A DNA stretch of 64,000 bases, taken from Ottelia alismoides. Lineage: Eukaryota > Streptophyta > Magnoliopsida > Alismatales > Hydrocharitaceae. This document shows positions 11,815 through 24,200 of the stretch, piece after piece (positions within the stretch are counted from its first letter, which is position 1; each line of letters opens with the position of its first letter). Made by a program: the position numbers and the translations under genes. Location: contig JAZKJV010000682.1 in assembly GCA_037367405.1 (NCBI GenBank), positions 976,501 to 1,040,500 on the forward strand, read 5' to 3'. Below the pieces are notes generated by a model. It was given only the letters and a program-made list of their open reading frames with translations. It ran no database searches and had not been told where the DNA came from.

Positions 11815-14010
11815 CTTTTTTTTTGAAAAGGTAAGAGTAAAATCTATATTCCAAAAAAGAACACAATTACAGGTAAAGTTTGTGGCCCCAGCTAGGGATT
11901 ACATTTTAAAAACACCAAAAATGAAACCATAAAAAAAAAGATTGTTACAGATTAAGCTTTGTAGATCAAGGAAAAGGATGTTACAATGTCATTGATGATG
12001 TGAGCAGGCGAACGGCGATCTGAATCAGTCCAGATGCGATTCCTTTCGGCCCAAATCTGCCATACCACTAGCGCAAGCAGAGTGGAGAAGATAGAACGGG
12101 CACGCTTGGAAGTAAAGGAGAAACTCCCCGAGATCAGGTCCAGCAAGTTGGTAGTAGTGGGAACAAACCCCACTATGGCCAGGCACGAGTCCCTCCAAAT
12201 GCCAAAGGAGAAGGAGCATTGGAAGAACAAGTGGGCATGTGATTCAACATTATCATCACAGAAGTAGCAAGTGGATGGAACATTAACCCAAAGCCGAGCA
12301 ACCGATCAATAGTTGGGAGGCGTTCACGGACGGCACGATATAGCGTGAAAGCAAAACGGGGTGGGGTCGCCCGGTCCCAAACGATTGAGGCCCAGATTAC
12401 CCGCAGACCCCGAGAACGCAACAAATCAACAGCTTTAGCGAAGGTGAAACCTCCAGGGGAGAAAATCCACCGGAAAGGAGGAAGATCCCCACTGATAGCA
12501 GGCCGCAGGAAAGGCCGCATACCCAGCATACCGCGCCAAATGCGAGAAGCAGGTAGGACAGCTTGACAGTCCCAGAATGAACCAGAGGATAGGTATTTTA
12601 GCCGCAAGAAGTCTGCCCATATAGAACAGTCTGAGGTGAGGAACCTCCAGACCCAGGAAGCAAGCACTGCCTTCCGGAGGTCAACAAAGGACGTCAAACC
12701 CAACCCACCTTCCAACTTGGGGAGACAAATAGTTGTCCAAGCAATGTCATGCCGCTGCCGGCCCCAAAGAAAATTTGCACAGAGCTTATCGAGCCTATTA
12801 ACCAGCAAGGGCGACAAGAATGTGCCAGCTGCCCAATATAAGAAGACACCCCGAATAACGGAGTTGAGAAGTTGGGCTCGCCCAGCCATAGAGAGGGCAA
12901 GCGAGCCCCAGCCATCAATTAGCATCCGGATCCGATCCTCGAGAGCCCTCGAGTCACTACCCCGCCTGTAAGCAGAGGCTAGAGGGAGACCCAAATAGGT
13001 TGTGGGCAGATGCTGCTGTAGCATGCCCATTTGTAGGGTGGCGGCGAATGATTGGGCCTCCCATCTAGGCCTAAAAATTTTGCTCTTTGAGGGGTTCATC
13101 TTCAGCCCTGAAATGAGGTCAAAATCAAGGAGGATCTCCTTAACCACATTGAGGGCCTTGAGGGAGCCTTTGCAAAAGAAGAGGAGGTCGTCGGCGTAGA
13201 TTAGATGAGACGGGGCCTTGCAGCGCCCCCTGCCCATGCTCTTGAACCGCCCACTGGACACCGCCAAGTCGACCAGCGAGGTGAGGGATTCCATCCCAAT
13301 GGTGAATAGGAGGGGACTTAGGGATCCCCTTGGCGCAGGCCACGTGAACCAGCAAAAATCCCATGCGGCACACCATTAATCAGGACTGAGAAAGACGTTG
13401 TCGAAATGCAGTTCGAAATCCAATCAATCCATTTATCACCAAAGCCCAATTCCTTGAGAGCATTTAGTATGAAACCATGGTCAATGGTATCAAAGGCCTT
13501 GGACAGATCAATCTTTAAACAGGCCTATTCCTGGACCTCCGCTTGTCAAAGCCCATCAAAATCTCATTGGCGAGCCGGATGTTGTCACTAATCGAGCGAC
13601 CCTTAATGAAGGCCGATTGATTGGAAGATATGAGGAGGGGAAGAACTGTCGCTAGCCTGTTAGCCAAAAGTTTAGCGAAAATCTTGTATGCGACATTGCA
13701 ACCTGAGATAGGACGATAATCACCTATTCCCGCAGGAGATTGGACTTTGGGGATTAAAGTGAGGAATGTATGATTGACTTCACGGACCATTCTACCACCA
13801 TTCTGAAGGAAGCTTACAGCAGCACAGACTTCTTCCTTAATCATGAGCCAATGACATTTATAAAAATTAGCATTGAATCCATCAGGGCCCGGGGCCTTGG
13901 ATGAACCAATGGACGACACCGCACTCCAGATTTCTTTATCGTCAAACGGGCGAACTAGCCAAGCCCTCGCATCATCCGTGAGGCGATGTTTGGCATCCAT
14001 ATAAATTACT
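11815..14010 (-). mobile_element. 5'-truncated LINE (L1-type), copy 1
   Basis: A T-tract at about 11815-11825 on the plus strand is the poly(A) tail of a minus-strand non-LTR element. Recognisable ORF2 begins near 14005, inside the region just before the reverse transcriptase domain, so the copy is 5'-truncated as is typical of LINE insertions. Target duplications could not be placed. The ORF2 remains are annotated separately. Confidence 0.75.
11952..14005 (-). pseudogene. LINE ORF2: reverse transcriptase and zf-RVT, frameshifted
   Basis: From the N-terminal side the frames give SSKAPGPDGFNANFYK, then LTLIPKV, DYRPISGCNVAYKIFAKLLA and SAFIKGRSISDNI (13515-14005), all standard plant L1 reverse transcriptase blocks. 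Motif A (DLSKAFDTIDH) follows in another frame after a single-base indel near 13517. A second one-base deletion near 13318 breaks the frame at the GDP-LSPLL block. The catalytic YADD is at 13188-13199, followed by the thumb region and a zf-RVT-like C terminus (RERLPTIDRL near 12330; WQIWAERNRIW near 12040). The enzyme would copy LINE RNA at a nicked target. This copy is inactive. Confidence 0.85.
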
Positions 14011-14447
14011 CTTTTAACAAGAATAATTCTCGGTATTTGAAATTTTTGAAGTTGTAAAATTGCGGGCAGAGGTTTCAGACAAGAGGGGCGGACGCCCATG
14101 CACTGTCGAATATCACGTGCTTGGCCACGAGGACGCCATACACCGTCCACGACGCCACGCAAGCACATGCTCAACTACGCGGCGATTGGGAGAGAGGAGA
14201 GAAGTGGAAGTCGGCGTTCGAGCAAACGTCGATCGGTGCGGTGGCGATTGGGTCCCTCCTCCCGACAAGAACCCATCACGGTCACCCATTGGCGCACTCG
14301 GAGTTGCCGTCATCGCATCTCTTTCCAGTTTCATCGTTGCATTAGACTAGCTAGGAAATGATATCATGACATTATGGGCAGTGGTTGAGGGGTTCATGTG
14401 GCTATCATTGGGAATGACGATGTGTGCTTGATCTTGGTGGTTTCTCT
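14011..14447. other. Short GC-rich segment, unassigned
   Basis: Positions 14060-14345 are markedly more GC-rich than their surroundings and are open on both strands for up to 96 codons. I could not match any frame to a family. It may be a gene fragment caught between two LINEs. Confidence 0.25.
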
Positions 14448-16345
14448 ATTTTTCTAAAAGGTAATTTCATTGATGTTCTAGGTAAGATGTACATGTAAAA
14501 ACAAACAAAAGTAGGGGATTTCTCTAAGGGCCCGTTCGGTTCGGAAATAAGCAGGAATAAGGATTGGGAATAAAGAGAATAAGGGTCTATTCTTTATTCG
14601 GCTGGAGAATAGGAATAAGGAGAATAAGGTGAAATAAAGGTAAGTAAGGTGGGATAAAGATAGAAATAAGAGTGAAATAAGATGGAATGAGGGGAATAAC
14701 CGTACCATAGGAAACCGTGTCGGATGGACAATAAGCCCTTATTCCAGGGCCTATTCTCCAAACGAACATGCCCTAAATCAAAAAGACCCAACAATGGGTG
14801 AGAGATTCTACAAGTTGATCTTCAAGGGGTTGCACTGCATCAGGATGATAGATACATTCTCTAGTATGCTCCTAATCAGCATCCGACCTGTCACACTTGA
14901 TGTTTTCGTCCAGCGCAAGTTTCTCTCTCTCTCTCTCTCTCTCTCCAGATTCACCAGGCAGTAACAGCTAAGGCGGTCCTAAGCTTTCCTCCTGTCTGAG
15001 CATCTGCGGTGTTCCAACTATTTATCCAAGTAAGAGAACCCAAAATCTTCTCCCCATAGTCAGGGACAGGAAGCGAGAGGGGGACACAAACTCCAAGCCA
15101 AATATCTATGCAGAAAGACAATCTCGGAAAAGATGATCCCTGATCTCAAGATGGTTGTTACAAAATAAGCAGCCAAGTTCCGAGCAACTAATAAAACGGG
15201 ACAATCTTTTTCGAGTGGGAACTTTGTTTTTAACCATTCTATATAGGCAACACTTATGCTTCGGGGCAGCCTTAGAATGCCAAACATCTTTCCATCAATT
15301 CATAAGAGGAGCTCTAGCATGAACAAGGTCGTAGGCAGAGCGGAAAGAGAAACCCTTCGGGGAGTAAGTCCAATGGACAGGACTAGAAGGATAGTCCAAA
15401 GCAGGATCCAAAGAGGGACACCGTCTTCAACAAAACCTTCCACACCGCAGAAGAACCAGTCAACTCATTATCATCCCAAAAAGTTTCTCCCCTCAAATAT
15501 TTGGAACAAAGAAATCAGCCCAAAGGGATCCATCAACCGTGAGGAACCTCCAAACCCTGGCAATCTTGGAAGCTTTGACTTAGTCCTTAAGAGATCTTAA
15601 ACCGAGCCCGTCCTCCTCCTTTGGGAGGCAAACAATCTTCCATGCAATATCGTGCCACTTGTAATCCCAAAGAAAGTCAGAAAACATAGAAGAGATATGC
15701 TTAATAGTTAAGGATGAAAGTAGAGTGCAATCAACCCAAAAAAGTAAGATACCGCAAACAACGGAGTTTAGAAGCTGAATACACCCCGCAATAGATAGTG
15801 ACTTAGCTTTCCCAACCCACAAAGATAGGAGCGGATTTCATCCTCCAGAGTGCGAGCAGTGAAGTAGCCCCCAAACTTGTGTTTAAGCGGGACTCCCAGG
15901 TACTTACTTGGGAGAGAGTCACTGATAAGTCCAACAGTAAGATTTCAAATGAAGTTACCTCAAGCATTTCTGGAGCAGAAGAGACGGCTTTTAGTAACAT
16001 TCATTCTAAGACCCGTCGTGTCCCCCAAAGGACTCCATAATCTCACCAATAACCTGAAGAGTTTTAGTATTACATTTGGTAAAGAACAGAAGGTCGTCAG
16101 CATAGATAAGATGTGTCGAGGTCAAGATTCTTCCCCGACCCATAGGGTTGATAGATCCTTCCTCTACAACAATATCCACCAATCAAGATAAAGTTTCCAT
16201 AACCACAGAAAATAAGAGAGAGCTGAAGGGATCTCCTAGACGAAGGCCCTAGTGCCTTTAAATAGACCACTGGGGATGCCATTCACGAGCACCGAGAAGG
16301 AGGGAGTCCCAATGCAGTTCCAAATCCAAGAACACCAGGTATCTC
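14448..16345 (-). pseudogene. LINE copy 2 (L1-type ORF2 remnant), interrupted by a MITE and by LTR element A
   Basis: Read on the minus strand, YADD lies at 16093-16104. It is followed by thumb-region sequence (LNSVVCGILLFWVD; DIAWKIVCLPKEEDGLGLRS near 15590-15780) and zf-RVT-like sequence near 15060-15290. The 3' end is near 14448 (TTTCTCTATTTTTCTAAAAGG on the plus strand). Many stops and frameshifts show it is dead. LTR element A inserted at 16345/16346; alignment to LINE copy 1 shows the interrupted sequence resuming at 33438-33466. A (CT)n microsatellite lies at 14922-14945. Confidence 0.8.
14528..14773. mobile_element. Tourist/Harbinger-like MITE (246 bp, TAA TSD) nested in LINE copy 2
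   Basis: The left end is GGGCCCGTTCGGTT and the right end AACGAACATGCCC, an imperfect inverted pair. It is flanked by TAA on both sides (14525-14527 and 14774-14776), the 3-bp target duplication typical of PIF/Harbinger MITEs. The interior is GGAATAA-rich and non-coding. It interrupts the 3' portion of LINE copy 2. Confidence 0.75.
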
Positions 16346-19300
16346 TGATGAATACTCATTCATCACTCTTTATTCTTATATTTTAGCTACAAAAACCTTT
16401 GCAAATGCATGTAGATATGTGTAAATACAAATAATTACCAAAAGCATGCATTGTGTAAAAACTAATAATTAGCATGTTTTTGTGAAAAAATAAAAGAATA
16501 AAGAACAAAACGAAAAAAGGAAATATTTAGAATAAATATTGAGCGACCTAATCCCAAGGGAGGGCTCAGCATGGCCTGCCCCGCTTAAAAGCCAAAGTAG
16601 AGGGAGATAGGGGCTCATGTGTGTAAATATCCCTATAAATAGAATAAAAATATTTCCTCCAAAAATAGAATAAAATAAGCTTGTATATATTTGTACATAT
16701 TTGTAAATATAAAAATCAAAACAAAAATAGAAAAATTAAAAAGAAAAATAAAAATATTCACCTTGCACATATTCACCATGTATATAAATACACTTTATAT
16801 ATTTATTTCACCTTATAAATAAATAAAATTAATTTCTATAAAAATTTGTAAATATTCTATCTTTTATGTTGTAAATAAATAAAAACCATAAAAACAAAAA
16901 TAAAATAAAAAGAACAAATTTAAAATCAAAAATAATATTGTAAATATACATGTACATAGATGTATATACTTATTTATTTCACCCTTGTATATAAATAATA
17001 AAAATAAAATAAAAATAGCTTTTTATTCCTAATTTTAGGCTATAAATAAATAAAATATAAAATAGGAATAAAAATGCACAAAAATAACTAATTAAAAATC
17101 AAAACCCTATATTGTATATATACCTATATATAGCCCTATTATGTAAATACCCTATTTTTATTTTGAAAAAATAATTAAAAATCACCAAAAAAATAGAAAA
17201 AAAATAAAATAAATATATTTTTCATGTTTTAAGTTTTTCTTAATTTGATCATTTACTATTTTAAAATAAATAATCAAATAATATTGAGCTGGCGGACTCT
17301 GATTGGTCCACGGGGGAATGTTGACCCCCCGGTCAACTCCCCCCCGTGGACCACTTCCCTTGCGGATCTGGTGACCGACCCGTTTTCTACCTTTTCTCCC
17401 CACTCGATCCGACAGCCGAATACCCTAACCCCGGGCCCTGATTAATCCTTGTTCATCCCAGATCCTCGCCCGGGGTGGGTCTGAGGGATCCGAGATGCAA
17501 ACTACTCGCCCGATCCGTTCCTTCTCGGACCCCTGGGCATATATAGCTTCGCCTCCGGCAGACCTTTTCCTTCATCTCTGGACCTTCCACTCGCAGCCAA
17601 GGACCTCCTCTGGTGAGCCTGAGTGAAAGTTGTGCCCACCGGAGTGGAAGTGAGGCTCAAGCACCTCTGGAAGCCTTTGATCCAGTGGCTCCACCGCCGT
17701 ACGCCGCCACGAGCGCGCCCAGCCTCGGGGAGCCGACGACCCCTTGCAGGCAATGACCCAGAAGCTCCCCGAGCTTCAGCCCAGCCGATAGCCTCCGCCA
17801 GGTAACCTCTGTAGCCTCCAGTTTAGCGTAGATTAGAATTTTTCCATATCCGGTAGTTGTTGCTCCGCCGCCTCTGCTCTTCGTCTCCGTCCATCCACTT
17901 GCCCATCCGACACCGCCACCACCTTCACAAGCCTCCTCAGTACCTTCTCCACCTACCCATTCCCCCTGGCTCGCCCCGGAGCAGGAACCTCGGCCCTCCA
18001 CCTCCGCCGCTCGTCGGAGGGCCTCCATATCGACACACCTTTTACCGTTCTCGCACGCTGACGGGTCGAGGCAGTTTGCCCTCGACCCATCTTTCTTCCT
18101 GTGCAGGTTACGATGTCAGGAGAGCCTCATCTGGAGGCTAATAGCTCAGGCACAGGAGCTCCAGGCCACCGCCGTCGCGGGGCCGTTCTGGTGGTTGTCC
18201 GACTCATCGGAGACCGTCATCAGCTGCGGGGATTCACGGCGGAGCTCTTCCGCACTTCAAGAGCAGCAGGGGAGGACCATAGCGCGTGCATTGGGCCGGC
18301 GAAGCTCGCCGGCCGACAGTTCTTCCAGGAGCCATCCCCCGACGCCAGATCGTCCTCATCGCTCCAGATTAGATCCCAGCCATCCATCTGAGGAGCTTCG
18401 CCACCGTCCGATCTATAAGAGGACCGATCTGGACCGCACATCAGATGAAGAGGCACCCATGACTCCTTAACCGTCCGATCTCCACGTGTCAGTTTCATCA
18501 CCGTCGATTCACGGAGGGTTTCGCCACATCGCACCAGGACTGTTAGATTCGCCACGTGGTGGACCCGCAACCGTCCGATCCGGCTTGTGTTTCAGGGTTA
18601 AGGCGCCATCATTTTCACCCGTTGGATCAGCTACGTGGCGCTACATCAGCCGTCGAAATTTAATAACGGGGTAAATAGCTCTTAGGCCCCTCTAGTTTTC
18701 GTATTTATTTTCTAATCCTGTAAATACGTAGTTTAATTCTTTTATTTTTGTAAATATTGCACTGAGGACCCTACTGTTTATATGATTTGCATTTATACCC
18801 CTGTTTGCTATGAACACGTGCATTGACACGTGGTATTTGGTACATTTGCAATCTTTGCCCTGCGTTTTTGGCTTGTTACGATTTATACTTTTATAAATAG
18901 GAATGACAAATAGGTCCCCCCCAGGCCTGAGTCACATGTATCATGCGTGGTCCGGAGGACAATTTGCATTCCTGGCCTTATACTTCTCAGGGGTTGTTAT
19001 CCAAGGGGCCCAGGGTTTTGTCTAATTGCAGTTAGGTCCCTATGCATTGCACCTTGGTTTTTATTTTTAATAAAATAGCAAATTAACTCCAAATTCAATG
19101 AAAATTGGATACATGTCTCCTGCCATGTTGTAAAATTTTCTAAAATTTTTGGAGACATTTTTGCTTTTATTTGTTATTTTAAAAATTTAAAAACAGCCTT
19201 TTTCTTTACTGTCTAACTTGAAAAATCACAAAAAAATACTAAAACTCATCTAAAAATTACAAAAAAATTAGCTATATGTGTTTTATCTTGTTTGAGTTTC

Positions 19301-19912
19301 TGACCAATTTTGGTCATTTTTCATTATACAAAACTCATAAAAAATGAAAAACACTAAAAACTTTATAAAAATTCTAATAAATAATCTAAAAATCCAAAAA
19401 ACTATAAATCCAGTGCCTAAAATTTTCCTTAAACTTTCTAGTTTACAGGAAAATTACCTCCAGAAGGGCCTTTTTGCATTTTAAATTGGTCTTTTACTCC
19501 TGACTGGATAGTACCTTCATTTCCCTGCCTTGTTTGATTTTTAGAAAGTTAAATAAAAATCGAAAAATAGCAAAAATTACCTAAAAACAGTAAAAAACAT
19601 AAAATACATAAAAACATTTTTGTTTGAATTTTTGAGTGATTTTTGATGCATTAAATAATTGTTTATATTGGCTTGTTTTATTTATTTCTTTATTTTCTTT
19701 ATTAACTAAAAATCCAAAAAAATATAAAAAGACCAAAAATCCACCAAAAAGAGAATTTTATTTTATTTTATTCTTTTTAGACTACTTCGTAGGCTGCGAG
19801 GCCATCACGTGCTCCCTGAGTTCGACCCAGGTCGCTATACCAGGCTAATCTAATAGCCAGGACCGCTATCGCATTTATTTGATTTTGGATTTGATTTTGG
19901 TGGTCTGAACCT
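16346..19912 (+). repeat. 5' LTR of element A, truncated at its 3' end
   Basis: It matches the 3' LTR (29764-33432) nearly base for base until CTGAACCT at 19912 and then diverges. The last roughly 100 bp of the LTR are missing. A hairpin GTTGACC-CCC-GGTCAAC lies at 17320-17337; the equivalent in element B is GTTGACC-CGCT-GGTCAAC. Open frames in the GC-rich middle (17500-18600) recur in every LTR copy with different stops, so I do not call them genes. Confidence 0.88.
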
Positions 19913-20490
19913 GGAAACACTTGATTTTATTGGCTCCATACTTCTTACATCTGAAAACATGGGGAGTCCCAACAAACCATTATCAAAAAGGAAAAGAAAA
20001 GAGGGTATTTAATATATTTTTCTGATAAGAAGATGGTATTTAAGTGGAGACAGCGTTCTCGAGTCTCCTTGACAAAAGAAGGAAATGCATAAACAGCTTA
20101 CTTTCATATGGTGGCAAATATGTGGTCAGGGTGCAAGTGGGCAAGGGACTGATGGACCACTTCCACAGTTTTGGCGAAAGGAGAGTGAGGCTCGGATGGC
20201 AATAGGCTGGGAAAGGTGCATCTAGAATTTCAGAGCAGCAGAAAGGGAAACATTTAGGGCCTGTTCGGTAGCAGGTTTGGGAGGGAATAACAGCCCCCAA
20301 ACCCACCACTCTGTGATCCTGGTATTCTGTCAGAAGCTCAGGTTTTTCGAGCCCCGGCAGGGGTTGGGGATGGGGTTTCCAACCCGAAGATCGTCGCGCC
20401 TCCCGCCATGCCAACCACTTCTACAGCGCACACCTTTCCACCATGCCCTCAATGGTCATTTTGCACATATACCCCTGCTTTTATTTCTTG
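19913..20490. other. Foreign segment replacing the LTR end and primer-binding site of element A
   Basis: This roughly 580-bp stretch has no counterpart in the 3' LTR or in the leader of element B. It contains GGGCCTGTTCGGTAGCAG at 20256, which resembles one end of a GGGC(C/A)(C/T)GTTCG-type MITE, but no matching second end was found. The normal LTR terminus (TCATCA) and the Asp-tRNA primer site seen in element B are both absent here. Confidence 0.55.
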
Positions 20491-21232
20491 TTCATATTTG
20501 ATTATTTTATCTTGGTTTGACACTTGTCTCCTTTCTTGCGAGGGCCCGAGGACCGAGGCGGCAGCTTTCGAGAAGCCGGCGCAACCGGGAATTCGGAGTC
20601 GGTTCCCTTCTGCACGGAGCCGCAGGAGAGCGTGAGAGAGAGGCTGTGTGGGCGAGGAGTAGTTTAGATTTTACTTTTATTCATTTGATTATTTGTAATA
20701 ATACAGGGACAGACTGTGGACTTCGACTTGGATTTTGTAGCGGGTCTGTTTCGCCGAGCACCGGTGTTGCTCGGGGGACCCTTAGGATTTTTCGCGGCTT
20801 TTCGCGGTTTTGTTTTTCTTCGCTGCCTTTTACGATTTTACGCGGTTTTTTCGAGCCCCTAGATTTAGGATTTTTTGTTTGACTGTGCCGTAACTGAGTA
20901 GGATCCAAACACTTAATAGACTGCCTGCACCTATAGAGCGTTAATTAGACCTACTAATAAAGGATAATAAAAATAACTGACTCACTCCCTTCGAGCCTAC
21001 GTGCCGTAGCCTGCCCTGCCAAGCGCTGCTCCTGAACCCGATGTGTCGGGAGGAGGAGGGGTAGACCGAGACCGGACCCTTTGGCTTGAAGTACCTGTGA
21101 CCAGTTAGACGGTTCTGTCGAGTAGAAATTGCTTGTTTAGGACTCGGTGTTCACCGCTGCACCATATAGGTAGTTTCTTTCTTGTCTTTCAATTCTGTGC
21201 GGATCACTTTGCATGTAGAGTGCTGGAGACAG

Positions 21233-24200
21233 GTACGTATTTCTATCTTTGCATGCATCATTGATTTCATCGCGCATCGGCTTTTTTGTTTTCTCCCCCT
21301 GTTTTTGACTTAATAATCAGGAGAACCGAAAAATTCGTTAGGCGTTTCTTTTTATCTGAAAATACCTAAAAACAAAAACAATAAAATCAGGACTGCTAAT
21401 CACACTTGACCTAAAAGACGCTTCACTGAAATCTGTCTTGGGGAGAGTAACCCCCTCATTGTTTGGTTTGATTGTGCGAGAGAGTGACTGATGACCGCCC
21501 GAGCGACAGAGGTAAAGGTGTAAAATAAATGATTAGGTCGTTGCGACCTCAATCACTCGGGCTGAGTCAATCAAGAAAAATAATCAATCACTCGAATAAG
21601 ATAAATACAATCAAGCACACAAGAAAGAGCGATCTAGCTATAGGTTTAACCTGGTATAGCTCCCAGGGTCGAACACAAGGAGCACAGATTGGCCTTGCGG
21701 CCTACGATGTAGTCAAGAATCCAAAAGAATCTTCTTTTTGGTTTTTATTTGTTTTTGTATTTTTTTTGATTTTTTATTTAATGAGAAAATGAGAGAAAGC
21801 ACACAAACACTGGACTTCAACAATTTATACAACACACAAAAATGATGCAAAAATTCCAGAAAATTGGTTTTAGGTTTTAAATGTTTTTACTGTTTTGGTG
21901 AATTTTTGGGATTTTTCTAATGAGTAAATTATTTATTAAAAATCAAACAATGCAAGAAACAAGGGGTACTGTCCAGCAAGGTTAGAAACTCAAAAATAAA
22001 ATATTTAAGAGTTGCTATCAACCTTGGAGGTAATTTTCCTATAAACTATGAAGAATAAGGAAAATTTAGGCACCCTAATTATTATTTTTGGATTTTTAAT
22101 TTATTTATTACAATTTTTATGGATTTTTAAGGGTTTTTCAATTTTTTATGGGTTTTAAGTGATGGACAGTAGCCAAAATTGGCTAGAAAATCAACCAACA
22201 AGCAATAAACATTATCTAATTTTTTTAGAATTTTTGGAGAGGTTTTTATATTTTTTTGGTATTTTTAAAGTCAAACAGTAGCAAAAATATAGGTTTTTGA
22301 ATTTTTAAAAATAGTAAATGAAATCCAAAATGTCCCCAAAAATCATAGAAATTCCTACACCATGGCAGGAGCCATGTGTCAAAATTTCATTGGATTTGGA
22401 GGTCGTTTGCTATTTTATTCAAAAATAAAGGTGGGGCACTGTGCACAGGGACCTAAGTGCAAATACCCAAAGATCTGGGGGCCTTGGTGCAAAATACCCA
22501 GCAAGTCACGCGCTTCGCACGTGGCTGGGGCACACAGGGACTGATTTGTAATAAAAACCAAGTCCTAGGGTTTTTGATAACACGTATCAAAACCCCAGGG
22601 GCAAGGTTGCAAAAAGTCCAAGAAATAAAACGCACATGCGCCAATTCAGCCTTCACAGGGGTATAAATGCAATTAAACAAAACATTTCATTCATTGCATA
22701 ACAACCAGAACATACAGGGCATATATTGCAAATAACCCAAAGTAACACGTGACGACGCACAGTTCACTACTGGCGGGGGTATAAGTGCAATTAAAATTAA
22801 GCGCGAGGTCCAGAATGCAAATGACCCAGAAAATAAACAACTGAATTAAAAACTTACAGGACTAAAAAGTAAATGACAAACTACAAGGGGGGCCTATGAA
22901 ATTTACCCCTTTATTAATAGCCGACGGTCGGATGGGCGCCACGTGGGTGATCTGACGGCTGGGATGTGCGGCGCCTCTTCTCTCTTCTCCTCTTCGGCTC
23001 GATCAACGGCTGGGAGAGGTCCACGTGTATGATCGGACGTCTGAAACGCTGGCACCTCTCTCCTCTGCTATCAATGGTCCAGATGCGCTCCTCGGGTGGA
23101 TCAACGGCTGCTGCTCCTCAACGAATGGACGGTCACGATCAGATCTGGAGCAGAAGGGGCATCGGACGGCTCTGGAGGGTCCTCGAAGAACTGATGGCCG
23201 GCGAAGTTCTCCGGCCTCCTGCGTGCACTCCGGTCCTCCTCAGCTGCGCCTGAGGGTCGGAGAAGCTCCGGCGTGAGGTTGCGCAACTGCTGGTGGTGGC
23301 CAAGGACCCAACCGAGCCCTGGAGGGCTCCGGCGAGGTCGGGGAAGAAGAAGCTCCTGGCTGAACTGTGAAGGAGGCTCAGATACCTCCTTTGACCTGCA
23401 AAATGGTCAAGAAGCTTCGCGGGTCGAGGGCAAAGTGCCTCGACCCGGTTAGATGGCGTGAAGGTGAACGGTGCGGTGGGGCGGAAGAGCTCCGGCGAAG
23501 CGACGGCGAGGGAGCTCGATTCCCAGATCCTGTGCGATCTGGGTTGCGTGGAGGGGTGAAGAAGGTGCGTGAGGGGATCGCGAAGGTGATAGTCGGTTCG
23601 GATTGGAAGATGGGTGATCGGAGTGGCCGGAATCGGAGATATGCGTCGGAGGGTAGATTTGGGCGTAATCGGAAATTAAGCTAAATGGAAGAGAACTACG
23701 GCTACCTGATGGCTGAAGTAGACTGTGCTGGAGATGGGCTATCTCCGGGTCGTAGCTTCGAAGGACGTCAAGGCCTGAAGCTCGGTGCTCGACGCTGGCG
23801 GCGGAGCAAAGACGGCGATGTTCGCCGGATCAGAGGAATCGCCTCCTCGCCTCACTGCAACAAAGGCTGACGCTCGCTGTCACTCAGGCGGAGCCAATGG
23901 AGGTCACGGGGAAGGAAGAGAGGGTCCAAAGATGCGGCGCGGAGGCGGCGGAGGTGATGGCTATATAGAGTGACAGGGGCGTCTAGGGTTGAGGGTGGAC
24001 GGCGATGGAAAGTGTTGATTCGATGGCTGAAGATCCGGCGAGGGAGAGGGATGTGCGGCGAAGAATCTGGGCGTGGGGGTTGAGTGGATGACAGCCTGGA
24101 GCGCGTGGGAAAAATCGAGGAAGGAGGCGCGGCGCGCGACGGCCAGAAAAGAAAGAGTCGCGGGGGAGTTGACCGGGGTCAACATTCCCCCGTGGCCCAA

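Noticed and set aside
20256..20490. Complete MITE starting GGGCCTGTTCGG
   Set aside because: Only one terminus is present; no inverted partner or target duplication was found, so only a possible fragment is reported.
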